Shown: positions 33,925-42,977 of the stretch, piece by piece
Layout of the letters: each line of letters starts with the position of its first letter
How positions within the stretch are numbered: position 1 is the first letter of the stretch
Assembly: GCA_964578605.1 (NCBI GenBank)
Contig: CAZODO010000013.1
Location: 15,551-79,550, forward strand
Direction of reading: 5' to 3'
DNA: 64,000 nt
Origin: JAXMHN01 sp964578605
GTDB taxonomy: Bacteria; Verrucomicrobiota; Verrucomicrobiia; Limisphaerales; SIBE01
The notes under the pieces: model-generated
Told to the model about the DNA's origin: nothing
Databases searched by the model: none
The model's input: the letters and a program-made list of their open reading frames with translations, nothing else
Program-made: the position numbers and the translations under genes

Positions 33925-34263
33925 TTAATACCGGTCTCGGCCACCGCCGAAGCTCCGGCGGCCATTGCCGCCACCGCCACCGCCACCGCCGCCACCTGAT
34001 CGCGCCGGGCGATCTTCGCGCGGCCGAGCGATATTCACCGTAACGGCACGCCCACCGATGCTCGCCCCATTAAGGGCTTGAATCGCCTTCTGGGCTTCTT
34101 CCGGCGTGGACATTGTGACAAACCCAAACCCGCGAGGGCGCCCGCTCATACGATCCACCATGAGGTTAGCTTCCAGCACGGTCCCGTGGGCCGCGAAAGC
34201 GTCCTGCAGATCGTTTTCAGTTGTGTTGAAGGAAAGGTTTCCTACAAACAGTTTATTTTCCAT
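33925..34263 (-). CDS. Glycine-rich RRM RNA-binding protein
   Basis: A 112-residue protein consisting of one RNA recognition motif and a glycine-rich tail. RNP2 is KLFVGNLSF and RNP1 is RGFGFVTM, both complete with aromatic RNA-stacking residues. The tail has a run of Gly and an RRSFGGGRDRY end, like cyanobacterial and plant cold-inducible RNA-binding proteins. It probably binds mRNA as a chaperone. I chose the Met before ENKLFVGNLSF (34263); the upstream part of the open frame is unlike the family and more likely a 5' leader, which could carry cold regulation (speculative). Confidence 0.9.
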   Translation of the reverse strand: MENKLFVGNLSFNTTENDLQDAFAAHGTVLEANLMVDRMSGRPRGFGFVTMSTPEEAQKAIQALNGASIGGRAVTVNIARPREDRPARSGGGGGGGGGGNGRRSFGGGRDRY

Positions 34264-34489
34264 GTGATGATTAACTGTCCCCAGATGCACTAGATTTTCC
34301 TTAAGCTGTTCCCGACTGCCGGGTTTCAAATCATCACTGAACGGAGGGTTCAACTGAAGATTTACCACGCCTCGAAAACTAATGTTATCCAAAAGACGAG
34401 GGCAAGTTACTCGATCCCGAATCAATAGCAAGTGCCAAATTTAGGGCCCCGTTTCAATCCGGGCCTGGTTTTCAGCCAGCGAATCCCCT

Positions 34490-36430
34490 TCAACCGCCGT
34501 TCTGCGCCAGGAACTCCTTGCTCTTCACGGTCAGCCCATGCGCGAGCGCGGCCTCGAGGCCGATCCCCTGTTCGGCCGCGTACTTGCGCACCTCGTCCGT
34601 GATCTTCATCGAGCAGAATTGGGGGCCGCACATGGAACAGAAATGGGCGGTCTTGGCGCCTTCCTGGGGAAGAGTCTCGTCATGGAACGCGCGTGCCGTT
34701 ACGGGATCGAGGCTCAGGTTGAACTGGTCTTCCCAGCGAAACTCGAAGCGCGCTTTGCTCAGGGCGTTATCACGGAATTGGGCGCCAGGATGCCCTTTGG
34801 CGAGGTCGGCCGCGTGCGCGGCAATTTTGTAGGCGATCACACCGTCCTTGACGTCCTTCTTGTTCGGAAGGCCAAGATGCTCTTTGGGCGTGACGTAGCA
34901 GAGCAGAGCGCATCCATACCAGCCGATCAGAGCGGCGCCAATCCCGCTGGTAATATGGTCATACCCCGGGGCGATATCGGTCGTGAGCGGACCCAGGGTA
35001 TAGAACGGCGCTTCGTGACACCCTTCAAGCTGCCGGGCCATGTTTTCCTCGATCATATGCAAGGGGATATGGCCAGGACCTTCGTTCATCACTTGCACGC
35101 CGTGGCTCCAGGCGCGCTCGGTCAGATCCCCCTGCACCTGGAGTTCAGCGAATTGCGCTTCGTCATTCGCGTCGGCAATCGATCCGGGCCGCAGACCATC
35201 CCCGATACTGAAGCTCACGTCGTAAGCGGCCATGATCTCGCAAATGTCGTCCCAATGCGTGTAAAGGAAGTTCTCCTGGTGGTGCGCGAGGCACCATTTG
35301 GCCAGGATACTTCCGCCACGGCTGACGATCCCGGTCCTGCGGCGCGCCGTCAGGGGGATGAACCGGAGGAGGACCCCGGCGTGAATGGTGAAGTAATCGA
35401 CCCCTTGCTCCGCTTGTTCAAGGAGAGTATCGCGGAAGATTTCCCAGGTGAGCGCTTCGGCTTTGCCGCCGACCTTCTCCAGGGCCTGGTAGATCGGCAC
35501 AGTCCCGATGGGCACCGGCGAGTTGCGGAGGATCCACTCGCGGGTTTGGTGGATGTTTTTGCCTGTCGAAAGATCCATCACGGTATCGGCGCCCCATTGG
35601 GTGGCCCAACGCATCTTCTCGACTTCCTCTTCGATACTCGAGGCAATGGCGCTGTTGCCGATATTGGCATTGATCTTCACCAGGAAACTGCGGCCAATAA
35701 TCATCGGTTCCAGCTCCGGATGATTGATGTTGGCCGGGATAATCGCGCGTCCCGCCGCGACTTCGTCCCGGACGAACTCCGGCGTGATCGCCGCCGGCAT
35801 CCGCTGCGGAAAACGCCGGCAGACCGAGGGTGAATAAGGATGGCCGGGAGGCAATTGCGCGGAGCCCGGGTGCTGGGCGCGCAACTCATCGCTTCCGCCT
35901 GGTTGCGATGCTGCAAGTTCAAGTCCCTGGTTTTCGCGGATGGCAACAAACTCCATTTCGGGTGTAATGATCCCCTGCCGGGCATGCCAGAGCTGAGTGA
36001 CGGGATGCCCCCCGCTCGCCCGGAGCGGACGCCTTAGCCGAGCCCTCAAGGCGAGCGCCGCGGGGTTGCCTTGGGATGCCTGGCGATGCTTCTCGGAGAG
36101 AAAGCCGTCATCCACAGGCTGAACCGGTCGTCCTTCGTACTCGCTGACGCCGCCGCGCGCGAGGATCCAATCCCGTCGCAGCAAAGGCAAGCCGTCGGTG
36201 AGATCGCCATGGAACGTGGGATCGCCCCAAGGCCCGCTGGTGTCGTAGACGCGAACTGGCGCGTTCGGTTCGAGGTGGCCGTCGCGGTGTTGCGTCGGGC
36301 TGAGCGCGATCTCACGCATGGGCACCCGCATCTCCGGATGCATGACGCCGGTTGCGTAAACGCGGCGTGAGTTAGGCAGCGGATCCCTGCTATGGACATC
36401 GAAAGGTTCCTGAGTTGCACTCATAGTCAT
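34490..36430 (-). CDS. thiC: Phosphomethylpyrimidine synthase ThiC
   Basis: A 646-residue ThiC, full length with the N-terminal domain of the longer bacterial form. It converts aminoimidazole ribotide to HMP-phosphate in thiamine synthesis by unusual radical SAM chemistry. The C-terminal cluster motif CSMCGPQFCSM (CxxCxxxxC) is intact. Other strong blocks are NINHPELEPMIIGRSFLVKINANIGNS, MDLSTGKNIH and VMNEGPGHIPLHMI. A TPP riboswitch lies about 57 bases upstream, so the gene is almost surely repressed by thiamine pyrophosphate. No other thi gene is adjacent. Confidence 0.96.
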   Translation of the reverse strand: MTMSATQEPFDVHSRDPLPNSRRVYATGVMHPEMRVPMREIALSPTQHRDGHLEPNAPVRVYDTSGPWGDPTFHGDLTDGLPLLRRDWILARGGVSEYEGRPVQPVDDGFLSEKHRQASQGNPAALALRARLRRPLRASGGHPVTQLWHARQGIITPEMEFVAIRENQGLELAASQPGGSDELRAQHPGSAQLPPGHPYSPSVCRRFPQRMPAAITPEFVRDEVAAGRAIIPANINHPELEPMIIGRSFLVKINANIGNSAIASSIEEEVEKMRWATQWGADTVMDLSTGKNIHQTREWILRNSPVPIGTVPIYQALEKVGGKAEALTWEIFRDTLLEQAEQGVDYFTIHAGVLLRFIPLTARRRTGIVSRGGSILAKWCLAHHQENFLYTHWDDICEIMAAYDVSFSIGDGLRPGSIADANDEAQFAELQVQGDLTERAWSHGVQVMNEGPGHIPLHMIEENMARQLEGCHEAPFYTLGPLTTDIAPGYDHITSGIGAALIGWYGCALLCYVTPKEHLGLPNKKDVKDGVIAYKIAAHAADLAKGHPGAQFRDNALSKARFEFRWEDQFNLSLDPVTARAFHDETLPQEGAKTAHFCSMCGPQFCSMKITDEVRKYAAEQGIGLEAALAHGLTVKSKEFLAQNGG

Positions 36431-36486
36431 CGGAAAACAGGAAGCTCGTCAGACGAGGCTCGGCCGACGGTCAGCGGCAAACAAAA

Positions 36487-36575
36487 GGGCGGTTCCCTTC
36501 GCCAGCATTATCTGGATCAGGTTCAATGGGTCTTCCACGCTCCCGCGCGGAACTCTCAGCCTCGGATTGCCCAAA
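36487..36575 (-). promoter_or_regulatory. TPP riboswitch (THI element) of thiC
   Basis: Read on the minus strand the region contains the two conserved halves of the THI box: GAGGCTGAGAG (36553-36563) and TGAACCTGATCCAGATAAT with GCTGGCGAAGGGAA (ending at 36493). A short closing stem GGGC/GCCC (36569-36572 with 36487-36490) fits helix P1. It stands about 57 bases before thiC. TPP binding is expected to switch thiC off at transcription or translation. Confidence 0.93.
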
Positions 36576-36861
36576 CGAGCAAGTGGTCGGCTCCCCGTTT
36601 CAAAGTATTGGTAGCGCCGAGGGAGTGGACGGTCAAGCCGGGGCGATGCTTGAAGCTGGGGTCTGGGCCTTCTCCCCGAAGCCGAAGGTTGGCCGCATTT
36701 TGGAGATGTCCGAAGCGGCTTCCACAATTGTGGAAGGTCCGCATATGTCTGATTGCCAGAGTCTTATGACGCGATCTAGCTGTGCATGGGGTGCACTAGC
36801 TAACTTGAAGGGCCAGGTTCGACACCGTCCTCCGCCGGTTCACCGATGGGCCTAACCCAGT

Positions 36862-36888
36862 AAAAAGGCCGGGCTTGCGCCCGGCCTT
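36862..36888 (-). terminator. Intrinsic terminator of the large Ig/PA14 protein gene
   Basis: AAGGCCGGGC (36865-36874) and GCCCGGCCTT (36879-36888) form a 10-bp stem with a 4-base loop, and on the minus strand the stem is followed by TTTTTAC. It lies 26 bases after the stop of the minus-strand gene. Confidence 0.9.
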
Positions 36889-36914
36889 GTGCACAATCTA
36901 CTGGACTCGCGACT

Positions 36915-39900
36915 CTACTTAACCCGGTAGAACTTCGCCGTGCCAGTGGTGGTCACCGCGTAGGGGCTGGTGGCACCGGCTACCGGTGTCCACGGTCCGA
37001 GCACGGAGTCGGCGGACTCGAGTATTCCAGTGTAGGTGATGGTCGCACCGGAGGCAGTCCGAGCGATCTTCGCCGAAACCGTGGGCGGTGGCCCGACTTC
37101 TTCGGTGGCCGGGGTAACCAACTGGATGGCGTTGATGGGCGCGCGCGGAGTGTCGCTACCGCCAAGGCCGTTGGCTGTCGTTGCTTCGACAATAATCCCG
37201 GTCGCCGTCAGGTTCCGGAACACAATGTGCGTCCCGGCCGCCGGATTCGCTTTATCCGTGCTGATGGGCGTTTCCTGATACGTGCTCGGGTTGGTCAGGG
37301 ACGTGCCAAAGACGTAATCTTTGAGCACGGCCTTGCTGGTCGCGTCGAGGACGCGGTAACCGCCGGACCGCCCGCCTGCCACGCCACCCAACGTATAAAC
37401 GTAGACGTCATACCCAGCGGCTGCGACGCCCGCGGGCAAGCCCTTGATGGTCACGGTTGTGGTGGTGGCATTACCCGTATCCAAGTACCCGGTAAGCAAG
37501 GTTCGGTCGGCGCCGGTGAACGGGTTGTTCTCTTCGCCAACTCCGGTCGATGACCACAGCCCGTTCGAGGCCCATTCCACCGCGATCGGTGCCTCCTGGC
37601 TGACGCCATTGGCATTGACCACGACTTTGGCGACCGAGCCGTTTGCGTCCGGGAGGTTGTTCCAGAGTGGTTGGGCGACGCCTGGGACCCCCGCAATATC
37701 GGTCGCGGCCAGAGAGCCGCCGGCCTGGCTCGATCCGAAGTTAAGACCCACGCTGAGCGGCGGGAACGTATCGCTGTAGTCGCGCATCTTGGCGACGAAG
37801 GTCCCTCGGGATGCTTCCTCGGTGATGTTGCCGTTTTCCGGCGAGTATTCCGGCCCCACGTAGAGCTTGGCCGGCATTGGCTCGTCAAACGTGGTGGTTC
37901 CAAGTTGCGTCCAGTTCACACCATCGTCGCTGCGGAAGATGGTGAACAGGTCGCCCTTGCGTTGCATGCGGACCCAGGCATCGGGATATTGAGGAACGAC
38001 TCCGGTGCTGCCACCCGCTGAGGTGGTCGCGGCTCCGGCCGCGAGGCGCCGGTTGCCTTCCCACGCGGCGTTTCCGCCCGTGCCAGGTCCCGTGAGGGTC
38101 GGTCCCACCGGATTGACGTGCACCTTCTGGTACCGTCCGGCGGCTCCGCCTTCCTGGGCGGCGCGGTCGACGCCGAAGTTGGTCACGTCGCGGGCGATGA
38201 GGCCGGCGCGCGCCCATTGGCTGGAAGCGTCCTGGTACTCAACGCGAAGCTTCTTGTCGAAGTCGCCGGTGATTTCCTCGTAAACGAAGGTCGCTTCGTC
38301 GTAAGTCCCCCATTCGGCGATGCCATCCGAGTAGATATCGAACCCGTTCTCGCCGACGGCGAGGACGGCGTTGCCGGTGCCGATTTCCGAAGCGCCCACC
38401 ACGCCCCATTTCATGGGCGCGATGGTGAATTCTTCTTCGGTGGTGGCGAGTTTGTTGCCGAACAGGTCGAGCACGTTCTGCACGGTGACTTTGTAGCTGT
38501 TGCCTGCCGTCAACCCTGAGGTGGTCAGGACGACGCCGGGCGATCCTGCGTAGAACTTGATGGCGCTAATCGTGCCGCTGCTCAGCTTGTAGTTGGCGAT
38601 GTTCCCAGCGGACGCCGCCTCGACCTTCTCATCGAACGTCACGGCAACGTCATAAGTGCTGCCCGTTTGGCTGGCGATGGCTCCCACGCCCGCCACCTGG
38701 GGCGGCGTGATGTCCTGCACGACCGTCAGGGTGACTTCCGAGCTGGTCGCCGAGACCGTTGGGACGCGGGCGATGACCCGGAACTTGGTGCCGTTATCGG
38801 CAATCTTCAGAGCCGGGGTTGTGTAACTGGCTCCGGTCGCGCCGGCGATATCCACGAAGGTGGAACTGCCCGGAGCGGCTTTCTGCCATTGGTAAGTCAC
38901 CGTGTCGGTATAGAGGGATGTCCCTGTTGCGTTCGCGGTGAACGTGGCCGTGCGGTCCACATCCGACGTGGCGTTCGCGGGCTGAGTGACGAACTCCACG
39001 CTCGCGCCATTCGGGTTGAGGTAAGAGCCGATCGCGGAGCCCTTCAAGAACATGCCCGCGGCACTTTGCGCGGGATCGGTTTCACCCGCTTTGATAAAGG
39101 TGGCATCGGATCCGTCGCCGCCGCTGCCTTCGTCCTGCAGGATTTCGATGAAGTACCGCTTGCCGGCTTGCAGCGTGATGACGTTCGGGGTGGGCCACTC
39201 ACTATTGAAGAACGTGTCCGAACGCTTGTCTTCGAGGGCGCTGCCGCCGCCGATCGTCTGCCATTGATACTGGTTGCTCCAGCCGCTTTCCTGGGCGATA
39301 AGCTTCTTGTTGGCGGGCTTGTCGTCCGTGCTCAGATAGAGGTTGCTCTGATCGTCGGAGGCCAGGAAGAAGACATAATCGCCATTGCTTGGCGGGATGA
39401 AGTATCCGCTCACCCTGGATGCGTAATTATCGGCCGCACCCCACGGACCGCCGAACTGGGCCACGGACGTGCTGATATCCGGAGGACGAATGGTCCCTTC
39501 CAGGATCGCGGTCGCAAAGTCCGCGAGAGCGCCAGGGTCGCCATTGGCATTGTCCCAACGTTCGTAGGTGGCAAAGCCGGGTTCGAAGACCACCGACTTG
39601 AAGGCAACCTTTGTATCCGTGGCGATGGTGTTGGCCGGGTTGGCCGTGTCTTTCACCCCATTGATCGTGAGGGTGTAATCGGCGCCTTCGCCCATCTTGC
39701 TGGTGGTCACCTGGACCGTCGTGGGGCTAACGCGGGCTACCGAACTGACGGTGATGCCCTGGTCCATCTTGTAGTTGCCCGCGGTCAGCGCGGTGTCGGC
39801 CACGGGTTCCGAGAACTCGATCCTCATTCCTGTGAACGAGAAATCCGGAATCACCTGCGCAACGGTGGGCGCGAGGGTATCGACCGTCACTGTGACGACG

Positions 39901-40901
39901 GACTCGCTGCTCACGACTTCCGTGCCGCCGCCGAAAACGCGCACGGTGTAGGTTCCGGCATCGCTCGGTTGCGTCAGGTCAACCTTGTAGCTCGGGCCAA
40001 CGGCCTTGGCGATGGGTGTTCCGTTCTTGCGCCATTGGTAATGCACGGGATCGCCCGTCGCTGTCACCTTGAGTTCCAGGGCGTTGTTCTGGGGTACGGT
40101 GAGGGTTGCGGGCGGTTGGGCGGTGATCGCGATCGGTTTCGGCGTGAACGGTCCGAAGTTCGTGAAGGTCGCGGTCGAGAGGTCCGCGTCGTTATGCGCC
40201 GTCACCGCCAGACCGAGCAGGACCGTGTTTGGCCAGGCCGAGGTGAACACGCTCTCGCCTGCATTATCCGCGCCTTCGGGCCAGGAACCGGCGGTGTCCC
40301 AACCTTGCGGGCTGTAGGGATTGAACATGGACCACGTTGTGCCGTCGTCGCTGGTATAAACGTAGAACACGCTGCCGATGCGCTCCAGGCGGAGCCAATT
40401 ATCGGAAGCTTTGGGCGGGAAGGTCGGGTTGGGAGTCGTCCAACTGCAATTGCCATCTCGATTCGCACGCCACTGGGGGCCGCGAGCGTTGGTTCCGGCG
40501 GGGGCGCTATTGGCGGTGTCGCCCGAGGGACGTGTGGACATGCTGGCGATGAAAGGATCGCCCGCTTGGGGCAACCCGGAGCCGTCATCCAGTCGCGCCA
40601 TGAGTTCGGCCTTGGACCAGCCGCCGTCGCCGGAGTTGCCAACGAGGGATTTCACGTTGACCACATAATCAAAGTCGCCCGTGACCTTGAAGTAAGCGTA
40701 ATGGAAGTTATCGGCCGTGCCCCAGATGTCCGCACCGCCGCCCACTACCGTGATCGTCCCGTCGGCCGCCACGGTCGTTTCGCCTGCCATGGAGGGGGTG
40801 CCGACGTCCGCGCCGGTCAGCGTTGGGGTCGCTGCCTGGGCGTAGAACGCGGCTAATCCAGCGAGCGCTGGAATAAGGACCGCTCTGATCGATGTTCGCA
40901 T
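36915..40901 (-). CDS. Large secreted protein with Ig-like, Big_5 and PA14-like domains
   Basis: A 1328-residue protein with signal peptide (AVLIPALAGLAAFYAQAA). By eye: a concanavalin-like sheet domain (DFDYVVNVKSLVG...WSKAELMARL, with DDGTTWSMF); an Ig domain (YQWRKNGTPIAKAVGPSYKV); a Big_5-like domain (MRIEFSEPVADTAL); a PA14-like domain (RVSGYFIPPSNGDYVFFLASDDQSNLYLSTDD) with the typical GKRYFIEILQDEG; a second Ig domain (YQWQKAAPGSSTF); a second Big_5 (VAVTFDEKVEA); a second sheet domain like the first; and a C-terminal carbohydrate-binding-like region. It is probably a glycan-binding surface or secreted protein. No catalytic domain was recognised. It has a strong terminator. Confidence 0.85.
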   Translation of the reverse strand: MRTSIRAVLIPALAGLAAFYAQAATPTLTGADVGTPSMAGETTVAADGTITVVGGGADIWGTADNFHYAYFKVTGDFDYVVNVKSLVGNSGDGGWSKAELMARLDDGSGLPQAGDPFIASMSTRPSGDTANSAPAGTNARGPQWRANRDGNCSWTTPNPTFPPKASDNWLRLERIGSVFYVYTSDDGTTWSMFNPYSPQGWDTAGSWPEGADNAGESVFTSAWPNTVLLGLAVTAHNDADLSTATFTNFGPFTPKPIAITAQPPATLTVPQNNALELKVTATGDPVHYQWRKNGTPIAKAVGPSYKVDLTQPSDAGTYTVRVFGGGTEVVSSESVVTVTVDTLAPTVAQVIPDFSFTGMRIEFSEPVADTALTAGNYKMDQGITVSSVARVSPTTVQVTTSKMGEGADYTLTINGVKDTANPANTIATDTKVAFKSVVFEPGFATYERWDNANGDPGALADFATAILEGTIRPPDISTSVAQFGGPWGAADNYASRVSGYFIPPSNGDYVFFLASDDQSNLYLSTDDKPANKKLIAQESGWSNQYQWQTIGGGSALEDKRSDTFFNSEWPTPNVITLQAGKRYFIEILQDEGSGGDGSDATFIKAGETDPAQSAAGMFLKGSAIGSYLNPNGASVEFVTQPANATSDVDRTATFTANATGTSLYTDTVTYQWQKAAPGSSTFVDIAGATGASYTTPALKIADNGTKFRVIARVPTVSATSSEVTLTVVQDITPPQVAGVGAIASQTGSTYDVAVTFDEKVEAASAGNIANYKLSSGTISAIKFYAGSPGVVLTTSGLTAGNSYKVTVQNVLDLFGNKLATTEEEFTIAPMKWGVVGASEIGTGNAVLAVGENGFDIYSDGIAEWGTYDEATFVYEEITGDFDKKLRVEYQDASSQWARAGLIARDVTNFGVDRAAQEGGAAGRYQKVHVNPVGPTLTGPGTGGNAAWEGNRRLAAGAATTSAGGSTGVVPQYPDAWVRMQRKGDLFTIFRSDDGVNWTQLGTTTFDEPMPAKLYVGPEYSPENGNITEEASRGTFVAKMRDYSDTFPPLSVGLNFGSSQAGGSLAATDIAGVPGVAQPLWNNLPDANGSVAKVVVNANGVSQEAPIAVEWASNGLWSSTGVGEENNPFTGADRTLLTGYLDTGNATTTTVTIKGLPAGVAAAGYDVYVYTLGGVAGGRSGGYRVLDATSKAVLKDYVFGTSLTNPSTYQETPISTDKANPAAGTHIVFRNLTATGIIVEATTANGLGGSDTPRAPINAIQLVTPATEEVGPPPTVSAKIARTASGATITYTGILESADSVLGPWTPVAGATSPYAVTTTGTAKFYRVK

Positions 40902-41236
40902 AGGTTTTTGTCGGAGTTGCTGTTTGGCTTTCCAGCCAGATCCCTGGCCTCAGACCCGACTCGATACCACCGGCACACCGGGGTCGAGAACGATGGAATG
41001 TGGTCAAGATCCGGTGCCTCAATCATGTAGTAGTGGAAAGCGATAGGACTATATCGAACCGCTGCGGCTTTGTGCAACGAAAAAGTGGCGGATTGCGCCG
41101 CCAAGTTGCCGGGCTCTCTCGGGGGCGGAAGATTCCGCAAAACAATGCCTTGACTGCTTTCCCGAGGAGGCTCTTAATGGCGTTATAACGAGTTGTTGCG
41201 GGTTGGATCCCGTACTCCTGCCTTCTCATACCACCT
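40902..41236. other. Divergent intergenic region
   Basis: These 335 bases separate two divergent secreted-protein genes. TTGACT (41150-41155), followed after 18 bases by TTAATG, is a weak promoter candidate for the plus-strand gene. No repeat array, RNA or coding sequence is seen. Confidence 0.5.
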
Positions 41237-42709
41237 ATGAAAATAATCAATCATCACACCAACACAATCCACCGGATTCTAACGATTGCCGGGCTGCTGC
41301 TTGCAATGGCCTTGGCTCCGGCCCAGGCCCAAACGGCCGTGAGCGCCTCAAGCCAGCGTTGCTCCGAAATCAATACCGGCCTGATGCGCATGACCAAGCG
41401 GATGCCAGCCGAAGTCAGCCTTGGCCAGGAATATATGTATGAACTGACGCCGCAGGCGGCGGCCTGTGTCGCCAACGTTGTCATCACCGACCAGATTCCT
41501 GCCGGGGCAACCTACGTCCGGAGCGAACCGGCCGCGCAAGTGCAGGAGGGCAACCTCGTCTGGCGGTTCCCCGAGATGACGCCCGGAGATGCGCAGACGA
41601 TCCGGGTCTGGATGCGGGCGGATCGCGAGGGACGCCTTGCATCGTGCGCGATCGTGACGGCTGATCCGCGGCTATGCGCTGAAATCTTCGTCGGCCGCCC
41701 CGTCCTTGCCATCACCAAGACCGGACCGGAAACGGCCCAGGTCGGGAGTGACGTGACTTACAACATTGTGGTGAGCAACACGGGCACAGCCGTGGCGCGT
41801 GAAGTGGTGGTCACCGATACCATTCCTGACGGCTTGTCGCATACCAGCGGTCAGCGCGAACTGTCCTTCCAGGTCGGCGATCTGAACCCCAACCAATCCA
41901 GGTCTGTTCCGCTCACGCTTCGAGCGGACCGGCGTGGCCGCGTTTGCAACACGGCCGTGGCCGCCTCCAGCAACGCAGGCCGAGTCAATGCCGAAGCCTG
42001 CACCACGATCGTGCAGCCCGGTTTGAAGATCGTGAAAACGACTCAGGATAATCAGTTGCTCATCAATCGCGCGGCGACCTATGCGATCGTCGTCTCCAAC
42101 ATTGGCGATGTGCCGCTCACCAGCGTGGTCGTCACCGATACCGCCGCTCCCGAAACCTCCATCGCCGCCGCCGATGGCGGAACCGCCAGCGGCAACACCG
42201 CCACCTGGAATGTCGGCCAACTGGCCCCCGGTGAACAGAAACAGCTGACGGTGAAAGTGCTCTCCGCCGTGCCGGGACGCTTCTGCAACACCGCGACGGT
42301 GTCCACGGCGCAAGGCCTCCGGGAATCGGCCGAAGCCTGCTCCGAATGGATCGGTGTGACCGGCGTGCTCGTTGAAGTTGTGGATGATCCCGACCCGATC
42401 CAGGTGGGCGAAACCACCACCTTCACGGTGCGCGTGACGAACCAGGGCCGGACGCGCGATATCGAGAACCTCAATGTGAAGTCCACCTTTGGCGAACAGC
42501 TCGAACCGACCGCAGCTTCGGGCGGCGGCACACTGGCTGGCCGGACAATCACCTGGCCGACAGTTCCTCGGCTCGCGCCGAAACAGTCCGTGACCTACAC
42601 CGTTGTGGGCAAAGCCGTGCGTCCGGGTGACCACCGCATGGAAACCCAGGTCACCACCAGCGAACGCAACGTTCCCATCACCGAGCTCGAAAGCACCACC
42701 GTTTACTAA
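41237..42709 (+). CDS. Secreted DUF11-repeat protein, OmcB-like cysteine pattern
   Basis: A 490-residue protein with signal peptide (LTIAGLLLAMALAPAQAQ) and four tandem DUF11 (CARDB-like beta-sandwich) repeats, recognisable by V.VTDTIPDG.../VVVTDTAAPETS and by EVSLGQEYMYEL, AQVGSDVTYNIVVSNTG, INRAATYAIVVSNIG and IQVGETTTFTVRVTNQG. Each repeat boundary carries Cys residues in similar places (RCSEI, ACVANV, SCAIV, LCAEI, VCNTA, EACTTI, FCNTA, EACSEW). This layout recalls the disulfide-linked OmcB protein of the chlamydial outer envelope, a relative in the same superphylum. A structural envelope role through disulfide crosslinks is plausible but inferred. Confidence 0.85.
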   Translation: MKIINHHTNTIHRILTIAGLLLAMALAPAQAQTAVSASSQRCSEINTGLMRMTKRMPAEVSLGQEYMYELTPQAAACVANVVITDQIPAGATYVRSEPAAQVQEGNLVWRFPEMTPGDAQTIRVWMRADREGRLASCAIVTADPRLCAEIFVGRPVLAITKTGPETAQVGSDVTYNIVVSNTGTAVAREVVVTDTIPDGLSHTSGQRELSFQVGDLNPNQSRSVPLTLRADRRGRVCNTAVAASSNAGRVNAEACTTIVQPGLKIVKTTQDNQLLINRAATYAIVVSNIGDVPLTSVVVTDTAAPETSIAAADGGTASGNTATWNVGQLAPGEQKQLTVKVLSAVPGRFCNTATVSTAQGLRESAEACSEWIGVTGVLVEVVDDPDPIQVGETTTFTVRVTNQGRTRDIENLNVKSTFGEQLEPTAASGGGTLAGRTITWPTVPRLAPKQSVTYTVVGKAVRPGDHRMETQVTTSERNVPITELESTTVY

Positions 42710-42735
42710 ACGGTCGCTGTTCATCGATAGGAGAA

Positions 42736-42765
42736 GGCTGGCGGACGCGTTCGCGTCCGCCAGCC
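42736..42765 (+). terminator. Perfect 14-bp hairpin after the OmcB-like gene
   Basis: Bases 42736-42749 and 42752-42765 are perfect reverse complements around TT, giving a very stable hairpin 26 bases after the stop. The trailing AACTT is a poor T tract. It is a likely terminator or mRNA-stabilising element. Confidence 0.55.
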
Positions 42766-42805
42766 AACTTGGTGACAAGGAGTCACCAAACTGTGCGACA
42801 TTTCG

Positions 42806-42961
42806 GCCGGAACGCCGGTTTTTAACCGGTTTAAGGAGGCCATTTCGGGCGGAACGCCGGTTTGCAACCGGCTTTGTGGGAACCCCCTTTGTCGTGTCCG
42901 TGATGCGGGATTAAACGGAACGTCTGCCCGGAAAAGCCGCATGCAAAGCGGCGCTCCGAAT
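42806..42961 (+). repeat. REP-like elements, copy A of a dispersed ~110-bp repeat
   Basis: Two hairpins of the CGGAACGCCGGTTT-AACCGG type lie in tandem (about 42809-42831 and 42850-42875). The second starts a unit that continues through TGATGCGGGATTAAACGGAA to GGCGCTCCGAA and is repeated with roughly four-fifths identity at 45960-46071. A related single hairpin is at 1867-1892. The unit fills the gap before pdxH and codes for nothing evident. Confidence 0.75.
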
Positions 42962-42977
42962 CGACACCCCGAGTTCC

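Larger units (their letters stand above)
36431..36914. other. Intergenic region with TPP riboswitch and terminator
   Basis: The 484-base gap holds the thiC riboswitch at its left end and the terminator of the 36915-40901 gene at its right end. The roughly 280 bases between them show no credible gene or RNA, apart from the thiC promoter expected there. Confidence 0.7.

Noticed and set aside
36770..36850. A GGTTCGACACC string that resembles the T-loop of a tRNA or tmRNA end
   Set aside because: The flanking bases do not form the required 5-bp T stem, and no acceptor or anticodon arm can be drawn.
38667..40856. 729-codon plus-strand frame opposite the Ig/PA14 protein
   Set aside because: It has no recognisable domain and a composition typical of antisense GC-rich frames; the minus strand has a signal peptide, PA14 and Ig motifs and a terminator.
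41150..41184. Sigma-70 promoter TTGACT...TTAATG before the OmcB-like gene
   Set aside because: The -10 match is weak and such strings are common by chance. It is noted in the gap entry but not listed as a promoter.
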